A stretch of 64,000 bases of DNA. Origin: Alphaproteobacteria bacterium (GTDB lineage Bacteria; Pseudomonadota; Alphaproteobacteria; RF32; CAG-239). The notes beneath the pieces are model-generated. The model was given only the letters and a program-made list of their open reading frames with translations, did no database searches and was not told where the DNA came from. Positions within the stretch are counted from its first letter, which is position 1, and the number at the start of each line of letters is the position of its first letter. A program made the translations under genes and the position numbers. Location of the stretch: assembly GCA_015062235.1 (NCBI GenBank), contig SUUZ01000001.1, forward strand, positions 62,001 to 126,000, written 5' to 3'. This document shows, piece by piece, positions 22,741-32,934 of this stretch.

Positions 22741-23337
22741 AATTGTTAAAAATAAACGACGACCTCAACTAAAAGCAAATAATCCTTTAATTGAGTCGTT
22801 TCTGTATAACACAATATTTGCATATTGCAAGCATTTTTTACAACAAAATATCTTACTTCAAAGATAAAAAATCTTTCCACGATTGCGAAATAATATGTTT
22901 TATAGATATCCCCAAGTATATCATATAAAGTGTTCAGTGATTACGAGAAGAGCTTTGGAGGGCATCAATAATCGTAAACCCCAATAGATAGCTTAATAAA
23001 AGATCTATTGGGGTTTAGTCTAGGCTAATGTAACAATAACAAAAAAACCATAAACCACTCGTGGGGATTACAAAACACAAAATAGCATACAACCAATATC
23101 GTAACCACGATAGTCTCTGTTGTAAAAAAACATCTAAGGTCTTAAGATTAACTCGTGGACGAAAGCATCCAGACACTCCAACGCATAAAACCGCAAAATG
23201 AGCTAAAGACATAATAATTAATAACGTCTTTACAATAACATTAAATTCTATAACAATAAATTTAAAAATTAATAACTAAGATAAACAGTAATACATATCT
23301 ATATGTTTGTCATGTTTGTCCAGTAAAATATTATTAA

Positions 23338-23421
23338 TTTTTTTGATGTATAATTAAATAAATATAGCATTTAAACGGTGGTTTAAATGCTATATTTTTG
23401 TTTTGTAATACATTGATTTTA
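23338..23421. repeat. Dispersed palindromic repeat, copy A
   Basis: ~84 bp nearly identical to 31948-32032; core AATATAGCATTTAAAC-GGTG-GTTTAAATGCTATATT (16 bp perfect stem). Confidence 0.92.
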
Positions 23422-23641
23422 CTTGAATATATTTTCAAATAAGGAAGATCGCTAATCCTCATCCTCCCTCCTCGGAGCGATGACATTATTGGGGTATTCG
23501 CTTCACTCGTTCGTGGTGTGACCATCCAGAAAATGTCATGGCTTGAATAAGCGTTAGCAAATGAAATTAGCCATCTTCAATGCTTCTAAAAATATTGAAA
23601 ATAATAGATTAATTAAGTTTTTTTATTAAACAAATCACAAA

Positions 23642-23667
23642 AAAAAGCGGGGATAATCCCCGCTTTT
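23642..23667 (-). terminator. Terminator downstream of pheT
   Basis: AAAAAGCGGGGATAATCCCCGCTTTTT. Confidence 0.88.
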
Positions 23668-23670
23668 TAT

Positions 23671-26064
23671 CTAAGCATCTCTAAGTTGTGCTGAAGCTAT
23701 TTTCTTTTTAACTTCCACCTCAACCTTATTCATTAGTGTTTCAATATCTTGATCACTAAATGTTGTTTCTATTGGCTGAAAAGTTAAAGCCAAAGCTATT
23801 GATTTTTTACCCGAAGGAAGATTTTCCCCTTCATAGACATCAAATATTCTAACATCAGTAATATAACGTCTATCAGCATTTTTTGCCGCAGCAATAAGAT
23901 CATCAGCTTTAACACTTGAATCAACAATAAAAGCCATATCTTTATCTACTGGTTGAAACTGTGAAAGCTCTAACTTTTTCTTAGCTTTGCCTTGAGCAAC
24001 TCTAGGAAGAGGTATATTATCTAACAACACCTCAAATGCAACCACCCTCTGTTTAATAGCAAATTTTTTCAATATCAACGGATGTATTTCGCCAAAATAT
24101 GCTATAATATTTGCCCCCAAACGCAATGCTCCACTGCGTCCTGGATGGTAATATGTTGGTGCATCAGTTGAAATTCTAGCACTATCAAAAGGACCATTAG
24201 CTGCAGCAATCGCAGCCAAAACATCAGCTTTAACATCAAACACATCAAAAGCTCGCTCATTACCAGACCAATGTTTTTTACCCGTCATTCCACAACGAAC
24301 GCCACCAGCAACCAAACGTTGTTCTCCAGGTTTGCGACCATAAAATTCAGGTCCAACCTCAAACAAACTAACATTGCTATATCCTCGTGCAATATTATTC
24401 TTCACTCCAAGCAACAGATTAATAACTACCGATGGACGCATTTCATCAAGTTCAGCAGTTATTGGATTGCAAAGTAAAACAGCCTCATTTCCTTTACGGA
24501 AGTCTTTTGCCATTTTTGAATCTGTAAAGCTCCAAGTAACTGTTTCTAAAAGCCCTCTAGAAGCTAATTCATGCTTAACAGTAACATTACGACGTTGAAC
24601 AGGGGATAATGTTTGAGCTGGAAAATATGATCTAGGCATCGATTCTGCTGGAATATTATCCAAACCAATCATTCGTACAACTTCTTCTATTAAGTCATGT
24701 TCACCTTCAATATCTCCACGCCAAGTTGGCGAAGTAGCCCAAATTTTATCGCCATCTTCTTTAGTTTCAAAACCAAGACCTTGCAATATTTCTACAACCT
24801 TCGCAGTGCCAACCTCAATACCAATAAAGTCTTTAAGACGAGAAGGACGAATAAACGTAGTTACTGGTTGATAATTTTCTTCTCCTACGATTTCAAGTTC
24901 CGAAGCTTCTCCGCCACATATATCTAAAATAAGCTTTGTAGCATATTCTGAACCCAATACATTAGATTTTGGATCAACCCAACGTTCATAACGATAACGT
25001 GAATCCGAATCAATCTGAAATTTGCGTCCAGTTCTAGCAATACAAATTGGATTAAATAATGCACTTTCTAAAAACACATTAACGGTATCTTCTGAACATC
25101 CTTTAGAATTTCCTCCCATTATACCGCCAAGACATTGGATACCTTCGTCATCGCAAATTCCTAAAGATTTATCATCTAAATTATATACTTTCTCATCTAA
25201 CGCTATAAAACCTTCGTTTTCTTTAGCCATACGCACACAAATATTACCTTTTAGTTTGTCAGCATCAAATACGTGCAATGGACGGGCTAAATCATAATTA
25301 ATATAATTAGTAATATCTACCAAAGGCGAAATAGAACGAAGCCCAATAGCTGTTAATCTGTCTTTCATCCATTTAGGAGTTTCAGCCTTATTATTAACCC
25401 CCTTGATATAACGCCCAACATACACAGGACAAGCATCAAAATCTTCAATGTTTACTTTAATTGGTGATTTGAAGTTGCTGTTTTTGCTTGTTATGTTTAA
25501 AGGTTTTAATTTGCCAAGACCTGCTGCAGCCAAATCTCTAGCAACTCCTCTAACACCTAAACATTCAGCCCTATTTGGTGTAATAGCAATATCAAAAACA
25601 GGATCTGCTTTATAAACCTCTGCCAAAGTCAAACCTATTGGAGCAGTTTCAGGCAATTCAATAATTCCATTATGATCTGAGCCGACACCAATTTCATCTT
25701 CAGCACACATCATACCAAAACTTTCAACACCTCTAACTTTACCAACTTTAATTTTTTCATTAAACAATGGAATATACGCACCAACATGGGCTAATACTCC
25801 CATCATACCTTTTTTAACATTAGGAGCACCGCAAACAATTTGCAAAATTTCATTACCATCATTAACCTTCAAAACGTGTAAATGATCAGAATCTGGATGT
25901 TCTTCAACTTCCTCTATTCTGGCTGTTACAAACCCTTCCATATTATCAAAAGGATTAACAACTTCTTCAACTTCAAGACCAATTTTGGTTAATGTTTCAG
26001 CTATTTCATCAACAGTTGCTTGAGTATCCAAATGTTCTTTTAACCAAGACAATGTAAATTTCAT
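23671..26064 (-). CDS. pheT: Phenylalanyl-tRNA synthetase beta subunit
   Basis: MKFTLSWLKEHLDTQATVDEIAETLTKIGLEVEEV plus tRNA-binding, B5 and FDX-ACB-like regions. Confidence 0.97.
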   Translation of the reverse strand: MKFTLSWLKEHLDTQATVDEIAETLTKIGLEVEEVVNPFDNMEGFVTARIEEVEEHPDSDHLHVLKVNDGNEILQIVCGAPNVKKGMMGVLAHVGAYIPLFNEKIKVGKVRGVESFGMMCAEDEIGVGSDHNGIIELPETAPIGLTLAEVYKADPVFDIAITPNRAECLGVRGVARDLAAAGLGKLKPLNITSKNSNFKSPIKVNIEDFDACPVYVGRYIKGVNNKAETPKWMKDRLTAIGLRSISPLVDITNYINYDLARPLHVFDADKLKGNICVRMAKENEGFIALDEKVYNLDDKSLGICDDEGIQCLGGIMGGNSKGCSEDTVNVFLESALFNPICIARTGRKFQIDSDSRYRYERWVDPKSNVLGSEYATKLILDICGGEASELEIVGEENYQPVTTFIRPSRLKDFIGIEVGTAKVVEILQGLGFETKEDGDKIWATSPTWRGDIEGEHDLIEEVVRMIGLDNIPAESMPRSYFPAQTLSPVQRRNVTVKHELASRGLLETVTWSFTDSKMAKDFRKGNEAVLLCNPITAELDEMRPSVVINLLLGVKNNIARGYSNVSLFEVGPEFYGRKPGEQRLVAGGVRCGMTGKKHWSGNERAFDVFDVKADVLAAIAAANGPFDSARISTDAPTYYHPGRSGALRLGANIIAYFGEIHPLILKKFAIKQRVVAFEVLLDNIPLPRVAQGKAKKKLELSQFQPVDKDMAFIVDSSVKADDLIAAAKNADRRYITDVRIFDVYEGENLPSGKKSIALALTFQPIETTFSDQDIETLMNKVEVEVKKKIASAQLRDA

Positions 26065-26076
26065 ATTTTTCTCTCC

Positions 26077-27180
26077 CTATCTTGCCGAACCACCATTATT
26101 ACTTAAACCACCTGTCATAGATGCTTCATCTAATGGCATAAAGCCGTAATGTTTCAACCATCTAACATCAGATTCAAAGAAGGTGCGCAAATCAGGAATA
26201 CCATATTTTAGCATAGCTAATCTGTCTAATCCCAAACCAAAGGCAAAACCTTGATATTCTTCAGGATTAATTCCGCAAGCTTTCAAAACATTTGGATGCA
26301 CCATACCACAACCCAAAATTTCAAGCCAATCATCTCCAGCACCAATTTTAAGTTCTGTTTTGCTTTTTTTACAGCCAATATCCATTTCTGCAGAAGGTTC
26401 CGTAAATGGAAAATACGAAGGACGATATCTAACAGGAATATCATCAAGTTCAAAAAATGCTTTTACAAAATCGTACAAACATCCTTTCAAATTAGCAAAA
26501 GAAGTTTTTTTATCAATGACTAGCCCTTCTACTTGGTGGAACATAGGTGTATGGGTTGCATCATAATCTGAACGATAAGTTCTTCCTGGAGCAATTATTC
26601 TTATTGGAGGCTGTTTTTTCTCCATTGTTCTAATCTGAACAGCCGATGTTTGTGTACGTACGACATAACTATCATCAAAATTTTCACTATCTGGATTAGA
26701 GATATAAAAAGTATCTTGCATTTGTCGAGCAGGGTGATTAGCTGGGGTATTCAAAGCATTAAAGTTATGAAATTGATCTTCAATATCAGGACCATCAGCA
26801 ACTTCAAAACCCATTTCTCCAAAAATAGCAACAACTTCTTCATAAATTTTTGATACAGGATGAATTCTACCGATATTTTCATCTCTAATAGGTAGTGTAA
26901 CGTCTATAGTTTCACGCAAAAGTTTATCATTCAACTCTTTAACACTTAACTCTTCACGTCTTGCTTCCATAGCCTGCTCAATTTCAGTTTTTACCAAATT
27001 AAGCTTTTGTCCAATCTGCTTTTTTTCTTCAATCGAAAGCTGCCCTAAACATTTCATATGTTCAGTTAAACTACCTTTTTTACCTAATACGGACACTCTA
27101 ACTTCGTCCAAAGCCTTTACATCTACTGCTTCAGCAATTTGTTTTAAGGCATTTAATTTCAAATTTTCAATATCTTCCAT
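26077..27180 (-). CDS. pheS: Phenylalanyl-tRNA synthetase alpha subunit
   Basis: HPARQMQDTFYI, VRTQTSAVQIRTM, FHQVEGLVIDK, GFAFGLGLDRLAMLKYGIPDLR. Confidence 0.97.
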   Translation of the reverse strand: MEDIENLKLNALKQIAEAVDVKALDEVRVSVLGKKGSLTEHMKCLGQLSIEEKKQIGQKLNLVKTEIEQAMEARREELSVKELNDKLLRETIDVTLPIRDENIGRIHPVSKIYEEVVAIFGEMGFEVADGPDIEDQFHNFNALNTPANHPARQMQDTFYISNPDSENFDDSYVVRTQTSAVQIRTMEKKQPPIRIIAPGRTYRSDYDATHTPMFHQVEGLVIDKKTSFANLKGCLYDFVKAFFELDDIPVRYRPSYFPFTEPSAEMDIGCKKSKTELKIGAGDDWLEILGCGMVHPNVLKACGINPEEYQGFAFGLGLDRLAMLKYGIPDLRTFFESDVRWLKHYGFMPLDEASMTGGLSNNGGSAR

Positions 27181-27211
27181 TGTTCCACCATTTAATATTT
27201 AAAAAACTAAA

Positions 27212-27245
27212 AAGAGCCTTACTTGTTTTCACAAGTAGGACTCTT
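27212..27245 (-). terminator. Terminator/attenuator between rplT and pheS
   Basis: Inverted repeat AAGAGCCTTACTTG...CAAGTAGGACTCTT with T-rich 3' side on minus strand. Confidence 0.75.
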
Positions 27246-27269
27246 CTTAACATTTTTACAATCTAAAAA

Positions 27270-27629
27270 TTATTTGCTCAAAGAAGCCTTAACTTGATCA
27301 ACAAGTTTTGCAAAAGTTTCGGGCTCCTTAACAGCGATATCAGCCAATACTTTACGATCAAGCTCAATACCAGCCTTGGTGAGCCCGTTCATAAATCGAG
27401 AATAGGTCATATCGTGCAAACGAGTAGCTGCGTTAATACGTTGAATCCACAAGCTACGGAAATTTCTTTTCTTTGTACGTCTATCACGATAAGCATATTG
27501 TAAAGCCTTTTCAACTTTTTCAACTGCTACACGGAAAACGTTCTTATTACGGCCGCGATAACCTTTAGCCATCGACAACACTTTTTTGTGACGAGCATGA
27601 GCTGTCATACCTCTTTTAACACGAGACAT
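27270..27629 (-). CDS. rplT: 50S ribosomal protein L20
   Basis: [51 protein letters not shown]. Confidence 0.98.
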   Translation of the reverse strand: MSRVKRGMTAHARHKKVLSMAKGYRGRNKNVFRVAVEKVEKALQYAYRDRRTKKRNFRSLWIQRINAATRLHDMTYSRFMNGLTKAGIELDRKVLADIAVKEPETFAKLVDQVKASLSK

Positions 27630-27641
27630 CTTTCTTCACTC

Positions 27642-27839
27642 CTACAAATAAGGTAAAAATTGTTTAACAATCTTAACATCAACATCAGAAACCAATGTTG
27701 TGCCACGAGCTTGTCTTTTCATTTTCTGAGTTTTGCAGAAGAGGCAGTGTCTCTTATAAGCAAAATTTCTTTTCAATTTGCCAGTGCCAGTAACGCTGAA
27801 GCGTTTTTTTACTGCACTTTTAGTTTTCATTTTTGGCAT
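27642..27839 (-). CDS. rpmI: 50S ribosomal protein L35
   Basis: [24 protein letters not shown]. Confidence 0.97.
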   Translation of the reverse strand: MPKMKTKSAVKKRFSVTGTGKLKRNFAYKRHCLFCKTQKMKRQARGTTLVSDVDVKIVKQFLPYL

Positions 27840-27945
27840 TTTAAATCCCTTTCAATTACTTGGATTATATTTAAGAGCCAACAGGCATACCAAACAGCCC
27901 GCCCACTCGGTTCAACAAGCCTTATACAGCCCTTTACTTTAAAAA

Positions 27946-28647
27946 TCAAGCACTTTTTATAGACTTTTTACTCTTTACAGTCTTTTTAGTAGTCTTTTCT
28001 TTTTTTACAGGAGCTTTCTCTTCTGTTTTTTCTGCTTTAACCACAGTTTTTTTAGCTGTTGTCTTTTTAGCAATCTTTTTCTTCTCAGTTTTTCTTACTG
28101 TAGCTTCTTTTTTACAAGCATACATCTTTTTAGCTTGTTCTGCAACAGCTGGCTCAACAACCTTCATCTCACAAGAATTTACACCAATCAAGTTAAATCT
28201 TTTATCCAAGCAACCAGCAATTGATTTTTTGTAAAGCAACACAAAAAATACTGCAATAATAAATGCTAAGACCGTCATCATAACACGAACAACAGCAATA
28301 ATTGAAAGTGGTTCTATCAAATTTATGATTATTTCCTCAGCAGTCATAAAACCTCCAACCAATGCGGTTACTGCAAATACTGCTGAAACAACAAAAACCA
28401 ATACAACAAAATATGGAACCCAACCAACTGACACTAAAAATGTTGCAGTTACGGGCAATTTGATAATAGCCCGTTCAATCCATTTAACAGGCACCAAAAA
28501 ATTCATTGGTATTAAAAATAGTGTTAATAACAACGAACAAATAAAATCTACAAAATACGATGCTGGAGTATTAATCCATGACAAAACTAACGAAACTATC
28601 CAATAAACTCCACCCAACCACAAACATTGTTTCCAATATATACTCAT
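27946..28647 (-). CDS. Hypothetical membrane protein with Lys/Thr-rich basic tail
   Basis: N-terminal hydrophobic segments and C-terminal KKKIAKKTTAKKTVVKAEKTEEKAPVKKEKTTKKTVKSKKSIKSA. Confidence 0.75.
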   Translation of the reverse strand: MSIYWKQCLWLGGVYWIVSLVLSWINTPASYFVDFICSLLLTLFLIPMNFLVPVKWIERAIIKLPVTATFLVSVGWVPYFVVLVFVVSAVFAVTALVGGFMTAEEIIINLIEPLSIIAVVRVMMTVLAFIIAVFFVLLYKKSIAGCLDKRFNLIGVNSCEMKVVEPAVAEQAKKMYACKKEATVRKTEKKKIAKKTTAKKTVVKAEKTEEKAPVKKEKTTKKTVKSKKSIKSA

Positions 28648-28665
28648 TTTCTACTCCTTTAATCT

Positions 28666-29391
28666 TTAATAAAAATTTTTTCCACTAACAAAAGTTTGGG
28701 CGCGCAAATCAACAAGTTTTCCAGCTTCTAACTTAACTTTGCGATCCATTCTTTCTGCTAAATCTAGATTATGAGTGGCTATTAACGCACTCAAACCAGT
28801 TTCTTTTACTATTCCTAATAATTCTTTAAACACAATCTCTGATGTCTTAGGATCTAAATTACCAGTTGGTTCATCAGCCAACAATAGTTTAGGTGTATTA
28901 GCTAAAGCCCTTGCTATTGCAACCCTTTGTTGCTCTCCACCAGACATCTCTGCAGGACGATGTTCAAATCTTTTTTCTAAACCCAGTCTCTTTAATAACC
29001 ATTTAGCTTTTTCCTTGGCATTCTTAATATCAACTCCAGCAATAAGCTGTGGCAACATAACGTTTTCTACGGCATTAAAATCAGCCAACAAATTATGGTA
29101 CTGATAAACAAAACCCAAATAATCCCGCCTTAGAGATGTTCGCATAGCATCGCCAAGTGTTGAACATTTTTGCCCTTCTAGATATATATCTCCTTTGGTA
29201 GGTTTTTCCAATAATCCTGCCAATTGTAATAAGGTTGACTTTCCCGAACCAGACGGACCTATCAGCGCTACAACCTCGCCTTGATTTATATCTAAATCCA
29301 CTCCACGCAAAACTTGCAGAGTTTGTCCTCCTTGCTTAAATGAACGATAAACATTTTTCAATTCTAAGACAGGTGCTCTTCCATTATTCAT
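28666..29391 (-). CDS. lolD: Lipoprotein-releasing ABC transporter ATP-binding protein
   Basis: Walker A GPSGSGKSTLLQLAGLLEKPTKG, signature MSGGEQQRVAIARALANTP, LLLADEPTGNLD; overlaps lolC/E. Confidence 0.93.
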   Translation of the reverse strand: MNNGRAPVLELKNVYRSFKQGGQTLQVLRGVDLDINQGEVVALIGPSGSGKSTLLQLAGLLEKPTKGDIYLEGQKCSTLGDAMRTSLRRDYLGFVYQYHNLLADFNAVENVMLPQLIAGVDIKNAKEKAKWLLKRLGLEKRFEHRPAEMSGGEQQRVAIARALANTPKLLLADEPTGNLDPKTSEIVFKELLGIVKETGLSALIATHNLDLAERMDRKVKLEAGKLVDLRAQTFVSGKNFY

Positions 29392-30631
29392 AACGCAAAG
29401 CCTCCACAGGATCCATTTTAGCAGCTCGCCATGCAGGATACAATGTTGCTGCAAATGATAACAATAATGATATTGACACTACGCTCAAAACTTCCCACAT
29501 ATCAACTTTAGCAGGAAGCTTGGACAAGAAATAAATTTCTGCAGAAAACAAATCTCGTCCCAAAATTGTTTGTAAACCTTGACGAATTGCCTCAATATTT
29601 TCACAAAATAACATTCCTAAAACAAAACCAATCAATGTTCCAACAACACCAATAAAAGCACCATCCATAAAGAATATACGCATAACCATGCCTTTGGTAG
29701 CTCCCATTGTACGTAATACTGCGATATCGCGCCCTTTGTCTTTAACCAACATAATCAAACCGCTAATAATATTAAATGCAGCAACAACGATGATTAAAGT
29801 TAAAATAATAAACATTACATTACGTTCAACCTCAATAGCATTAAAAAATGCCGCATTGCTTTGTTTCCAATCATATATATATGCACCACCACCTAAACTG
29901 CGTTCTAGAGCATCTCTCACAGGTTGCAAATATTTGTCATCGTCTAGTGTAACATCAATATTTGTAACAGCTCCTTTTAATCCAAAGTAAAGTTGAGCCG
30001 AATCAAGAGGCATAAATATAAAATTAGCATCATACTCATACATTCCAGAGTCAAACAATCCAATAACTTGATATGATTTCATTCTAGGTACTGTTCCAAA
30101 AGCTGTAACCTTGCCATTTGGTGATAACAAGGTTATTTTATCCCCCTCAACTATCCCCATTTTACGAGCAAGTCTGATACCAATAATCACATTATCATCA
30201 GCAAAATAATTCATGTCAACCTTTTCAACAGCTTTAGCCATTGCAGGCTTCTTTAACAGATCATCTTTAGCAATTCCTCTGACCATAGCACCTTCAGCTG
30301 ATTTGCCAGCAGTAATAAGAAGCTGATTTTCAATCATTGGCATAGCAAGTTTAATATGTTCAATTTCCATAATATCTTTAACTGCATTAAGATAATTATT
30401 GAATGGATAACCATTAGGAGCCATCAGACCGATATGACCATTAATACCAAGAATTCGCCCTAATAATTCTGCCCTAAAACCATTCATTACACTCATAACA
30501 ATAATAAGAGTCGCAACACCAAGTGCAATTCCTGTAAAAGCAAACCCAGTTATAACAGAAATAAAACCTTCTTTTCTTTTAGCTCTAAGATATCTTCCTG
30601 CAGTTAACCGTTCAAACTTACTAAAAATCAT
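29384..30631 (-). CDS. lolC: Lipoprotein-releasing system permease LolC/LolE
   Basis: RYLRAKRKEGFISVITGFAFTGIALGVATLIIVMSVMNGFRAEL, C-terminal FtsX-like region ending YPAWRAAKMDPVEALRYE. Confidence 0.93.
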   Translation of the reverse strand: MIFSKFERLTAGRYLRAKRKEGFISVITGFAFTGIALGVATLIIVMSVMNGFRAELLGRILGINGHIGLMAPNGYPFNNYLNAVKDIMEIEHIKLAMPMIENQLLITAGKSAEGAMVRGIAKDDLLKKPAMAKAVEKVDMNYFADDNVIIGIRLARKMGIVEGDKITLLSPNGKVTAFGTVPRMKSYQVIGLFDSGMYEYDANFIFMPLDSAQLYFGLKGAVTNIDVTLDDDKYLQPVRDALERSLGGGAYIYDWKQSNAAFFNAIEVERNVMFIILTLIIVVAAFNIISGLIMLVKDKGRDIAVLRTMGATKGMVMRIFFMDGAFIGVVGTLIGFVLGMLFCENIEAIRQGLQTILGRDLFSAEIYFLSKLPAKVDMWEVLSVVSISLLLSFAATLYPAWRAAKMDPVEALRYE

Positions 30632-30825
30632 TATTAGTCATCTTTCAAAAAATATATTTTTTCATACAATTGAGTTAAGAAAACATAAATGTAATAAAAA
30701 TAAGGAAAATGTCTTATTTTTACATTCATATACTAACAACACAATTATAAAACAAGAATACCATATTATTATTTTATAATTTCTAATTACACAAGTTACA
30801 ATATCCATCAAGTACTTATACAAAG

Positions 30826-30856
30826 AAAAACCCCAATATCAGCAGATATTGGGGAT
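30826..30856 (-). terminator. Terminator downstream of 30874-31779
   Basis: CCCCAATATC-AGCA-GATATTGGGG, T-run on minus strand. Confidence 0.85.
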
Positions 30857-30873
30857 TAGAAAGTGCATATTTA

Positions 30874-31779
30874 TTAATATACCGCAAACACAAGAGATTC
30901 TTCACAAATTGCTCTATATTGTTTGCTACTGCTCGCAGTTGTTATAGTACAAGAAGAGCTACCATCACCGCTACAAGACATAATACGATAATAACTAGAA
31001 TCAGTACTACCATCACTACAATTACCAGTATTACGATAAGAATAATTATAACTGCTATTTGCAGATTCATAATCTCCTATAGTGTATTTAGATGAGCTAT
31101 TATGAATGTTACTAAAAGACAAATCTACATTTCTTAACCCCCAGTCCTCACATTGACATGCTGCCCAAGCAGTGCTTTGCTTTCCTGATGTTATAGCTCT
31201 AACTATTCCTCTATAATCAGCGCCAGTCATTACTGAAACTAGTCTACCTAAATTTTGCCCTGTAGCTGCTGAATGATATACACATTTGTATATCCCATCA
31301 ACCAGTATCAACGCGAATGGAGCGCTTACATTACCGTGCGCACAACCAGACATATGTGTTGCTTTTGCATCCTCGTTTATCGTTCCTGCATAAACATATG
31401 CCGTATTATTTTCATCTGCTGATGTAACTTTTGGAATTATAAACCACTGAGATTTTTCACCTTTAGATGTCAAACCATAAAGAGTGTAGAGATCTGGATA
31501 AACAGCTGGCGAATGAATATAACCATCTGCCTTTACAAATCCTTGGGGAATATCATCATCTGCTGAAAAATGTTTTATTTGTCCGACTTCATATTTTTCC
31601 CCACCACAAAATAACTTAGTATTATCAAAAGGACATTTAAGCATAAATTGTCCTGCACAGTCATCTGAGCTCATAGTATAACCTAATTCATCACAAGTTG
31701 GTGGTGTTGCACAATCCAAAGCTGCATAAGCTGATGATGATATTGTTAAAGCTGTACATAAAAGCAAATATTTTTTCAT
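30874..31779 (-). CDS. Secreted Cys-rich protein, unknown function
   Basis: Signal peptide MKKYLLLCTALTISSSAYA; motif CDELGYTMSSDDCAGQFMLKCPFDNTKLFC; tail-collar-like KADGYIHSPAVYPDLYTLYG. Confidence 0.75.
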   Translation of the reverse strand: MKKYLLLCTALTISSSAYAALDCATPPTCDELGYTMSSDDCAGQFMLKCPFDNTKLFCGGEKYEVGQIKHFSADDDIPQGFVKADGYIHSPAVYPDLYTLYGLTSKGEKSQWFIIPKVTSADENNTAYVYAGTINEDAKATHMSGCAHGNVSAPFALILVDGIYKCVYHSAATGQNLGRLVSVMTGADYRGIVRAITSGKQSTAWAACQCEDWGLRNVDLSFSNIHNSSSKYTIGDYESANSSYNYSYRNTGNCSDGSTDSSYYRIMSCSGDGSSSCTITTASSSKQYRAICEESLVFAVY

Positions 31780-31824
31780 AATCGTTCTCCTTTTTTCAAG
31801 TTGCCCCCAAATTATCCGAATCGT

Positions 31825-31848
31825 GCATTTAAACCACCGTTTAAATGC
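31825..31848. repeat. Dispersed palindromic repeat, partial copy C (inverted loop)
   Basis: GCATTTAAAC-CACC-GTTTAAATGC; loop is reverse complement of the GGTG loop in copies A and B. Confidence 0.8.
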
Positions 31849-31947
31849 TATATTTGTGAAACGATTTTTAAGGTGAAAAAGAAAAGGAACAAAAGGTCGC
31901 TAACATATTGAAAATATGCTATAAAATATAATTAATTGCTTTTTTAC

Positions 31948-32032
31948 TTTTTTTGATATATAATTAAAATAAATATAGCATTTAAACGGTGGTTTAAATG
32001 CTATATTTTTGTTTTGTAATACATTGATTTTA
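31948..32032. repeat. Dispersed palindromic repeat, copy B
   Basis: Nearly identical to 23338-23421. Confidence 0.92.
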
Positions 32033-32094
32033 TGAATTTATTTCTCTAAATACTATAAATAATACACTATATCATAGAATAGAGAATATAAAAA

Positions 32095-32934
32095 TCAGGA
32101 ACATCCATAATAAAACCATTCACTATTAACCACCGCTCCATGATTAGGCATTATAATATATCCATCTATAGGCGATATTTCTTTTTCCCCATTATCATAA
32201 ACAGCTATAATATCTCCTTTCCTAATTGGTGTTAAATGACTATAATTAAAAGACATTTTTCCCTCATACTTTTTTAATATAACTGAATGCAATTTAACAA
32301 CATTAGGACTAAATTGTTGCCATTTTTCTTCAATAACCTCAAAAAAACTAAGAACATTAATTATTGATCTAACAGCTATATCAGCAGCATCTTCCGATTT
32401 ATGATAGCCACATTCCACCGTAATCCCTGTTTTACCTTGCCAATTTGCATATCTTTCCGTACAAAAATCACTAATAGGCTGATTTTCATATATTTCAGGC
32501 CAACCAGCCAATGCGTCATTCACAGGAATTAAAGAAAGCAATTCCAGATTTTTTTTATTAGGATAATCAATAAATGCAAAAGGTCTATCATTTTTACAAT
32601 GCGTCGAATGCAAGTCTAACATAATATCGCAATCATCTATTTCTTTAATTAGCTGATTAGCTATTCTTTCTTCATTATTACTAGGATTTGAATGATGACA
32701 AACAACCCTATTAAGATTAACATCAACAAACCTTGCATCTATCTTCTGTGCTTCAACATTAACTGTTGGAATAAATGTTATTTTACCAGACTTCAATTTA
32801 ATCTTATCACTTTCCAATAACTCAATTAATTTATGTTGAGCTATCGTTCCCGCAACCTCATTACCATGAACAGCTCCCAAAATAAGAATATGTTTTCCTA
32901 TCTTTGTTGCTTCAAAAGAATATTTCTTAAACAC
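32095..32934 (-). CDS. Aspartoacylase / succinylglutamate desuccinylase (AstE/AspA) family protein
   Basis: ILGAVHGNEVAGTIA, FIPTVNVEAQKIDARFVDVNLNRV, DLHSTHCKNDRPFAFI, GITVECGYH. Confidence 0.85.
   Translation of the reverse strand: MFKKYSFEATKIGKHILILGAVHGNEVAGTIAQHKLIELLESDKIKLKSGKITFIPTVNVEAQKIDARFVDVNLNRVVCHHSNPSNNEERIANQLIKEIDDCDIMLDLHSTHCKNDRPFAFIDYPNKKNLELLSLIPVNDALAGWPEIYENQPISDFCTERYANWQGKTGITVECGYHKSEDAADIAVRSIINVLSFFEVIEEKWQQFSPNVVKLHSVILKKYEGKMSFNYSHLTPIRKGDIIAVYDNGEKEISPIDGYIIMPNHGAVVNSEWFYYGCS

Noticed and set aside
23015-23212. 65 aa hydrophobic ORF in spacer before rplK
   Set aside because: No SD or recognised family; a hairpin lies downstream but lacks a convincing T-run. 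Left unannotated.
27212-27245. Phe-attenuator with leader peptide upstream of pheS
   Set aside because: The short frame across the hairpin (MLRRVLLVKTSKALFSFLN...) is not Phe-rich; best explained as rplT terminator or simple attenuator.
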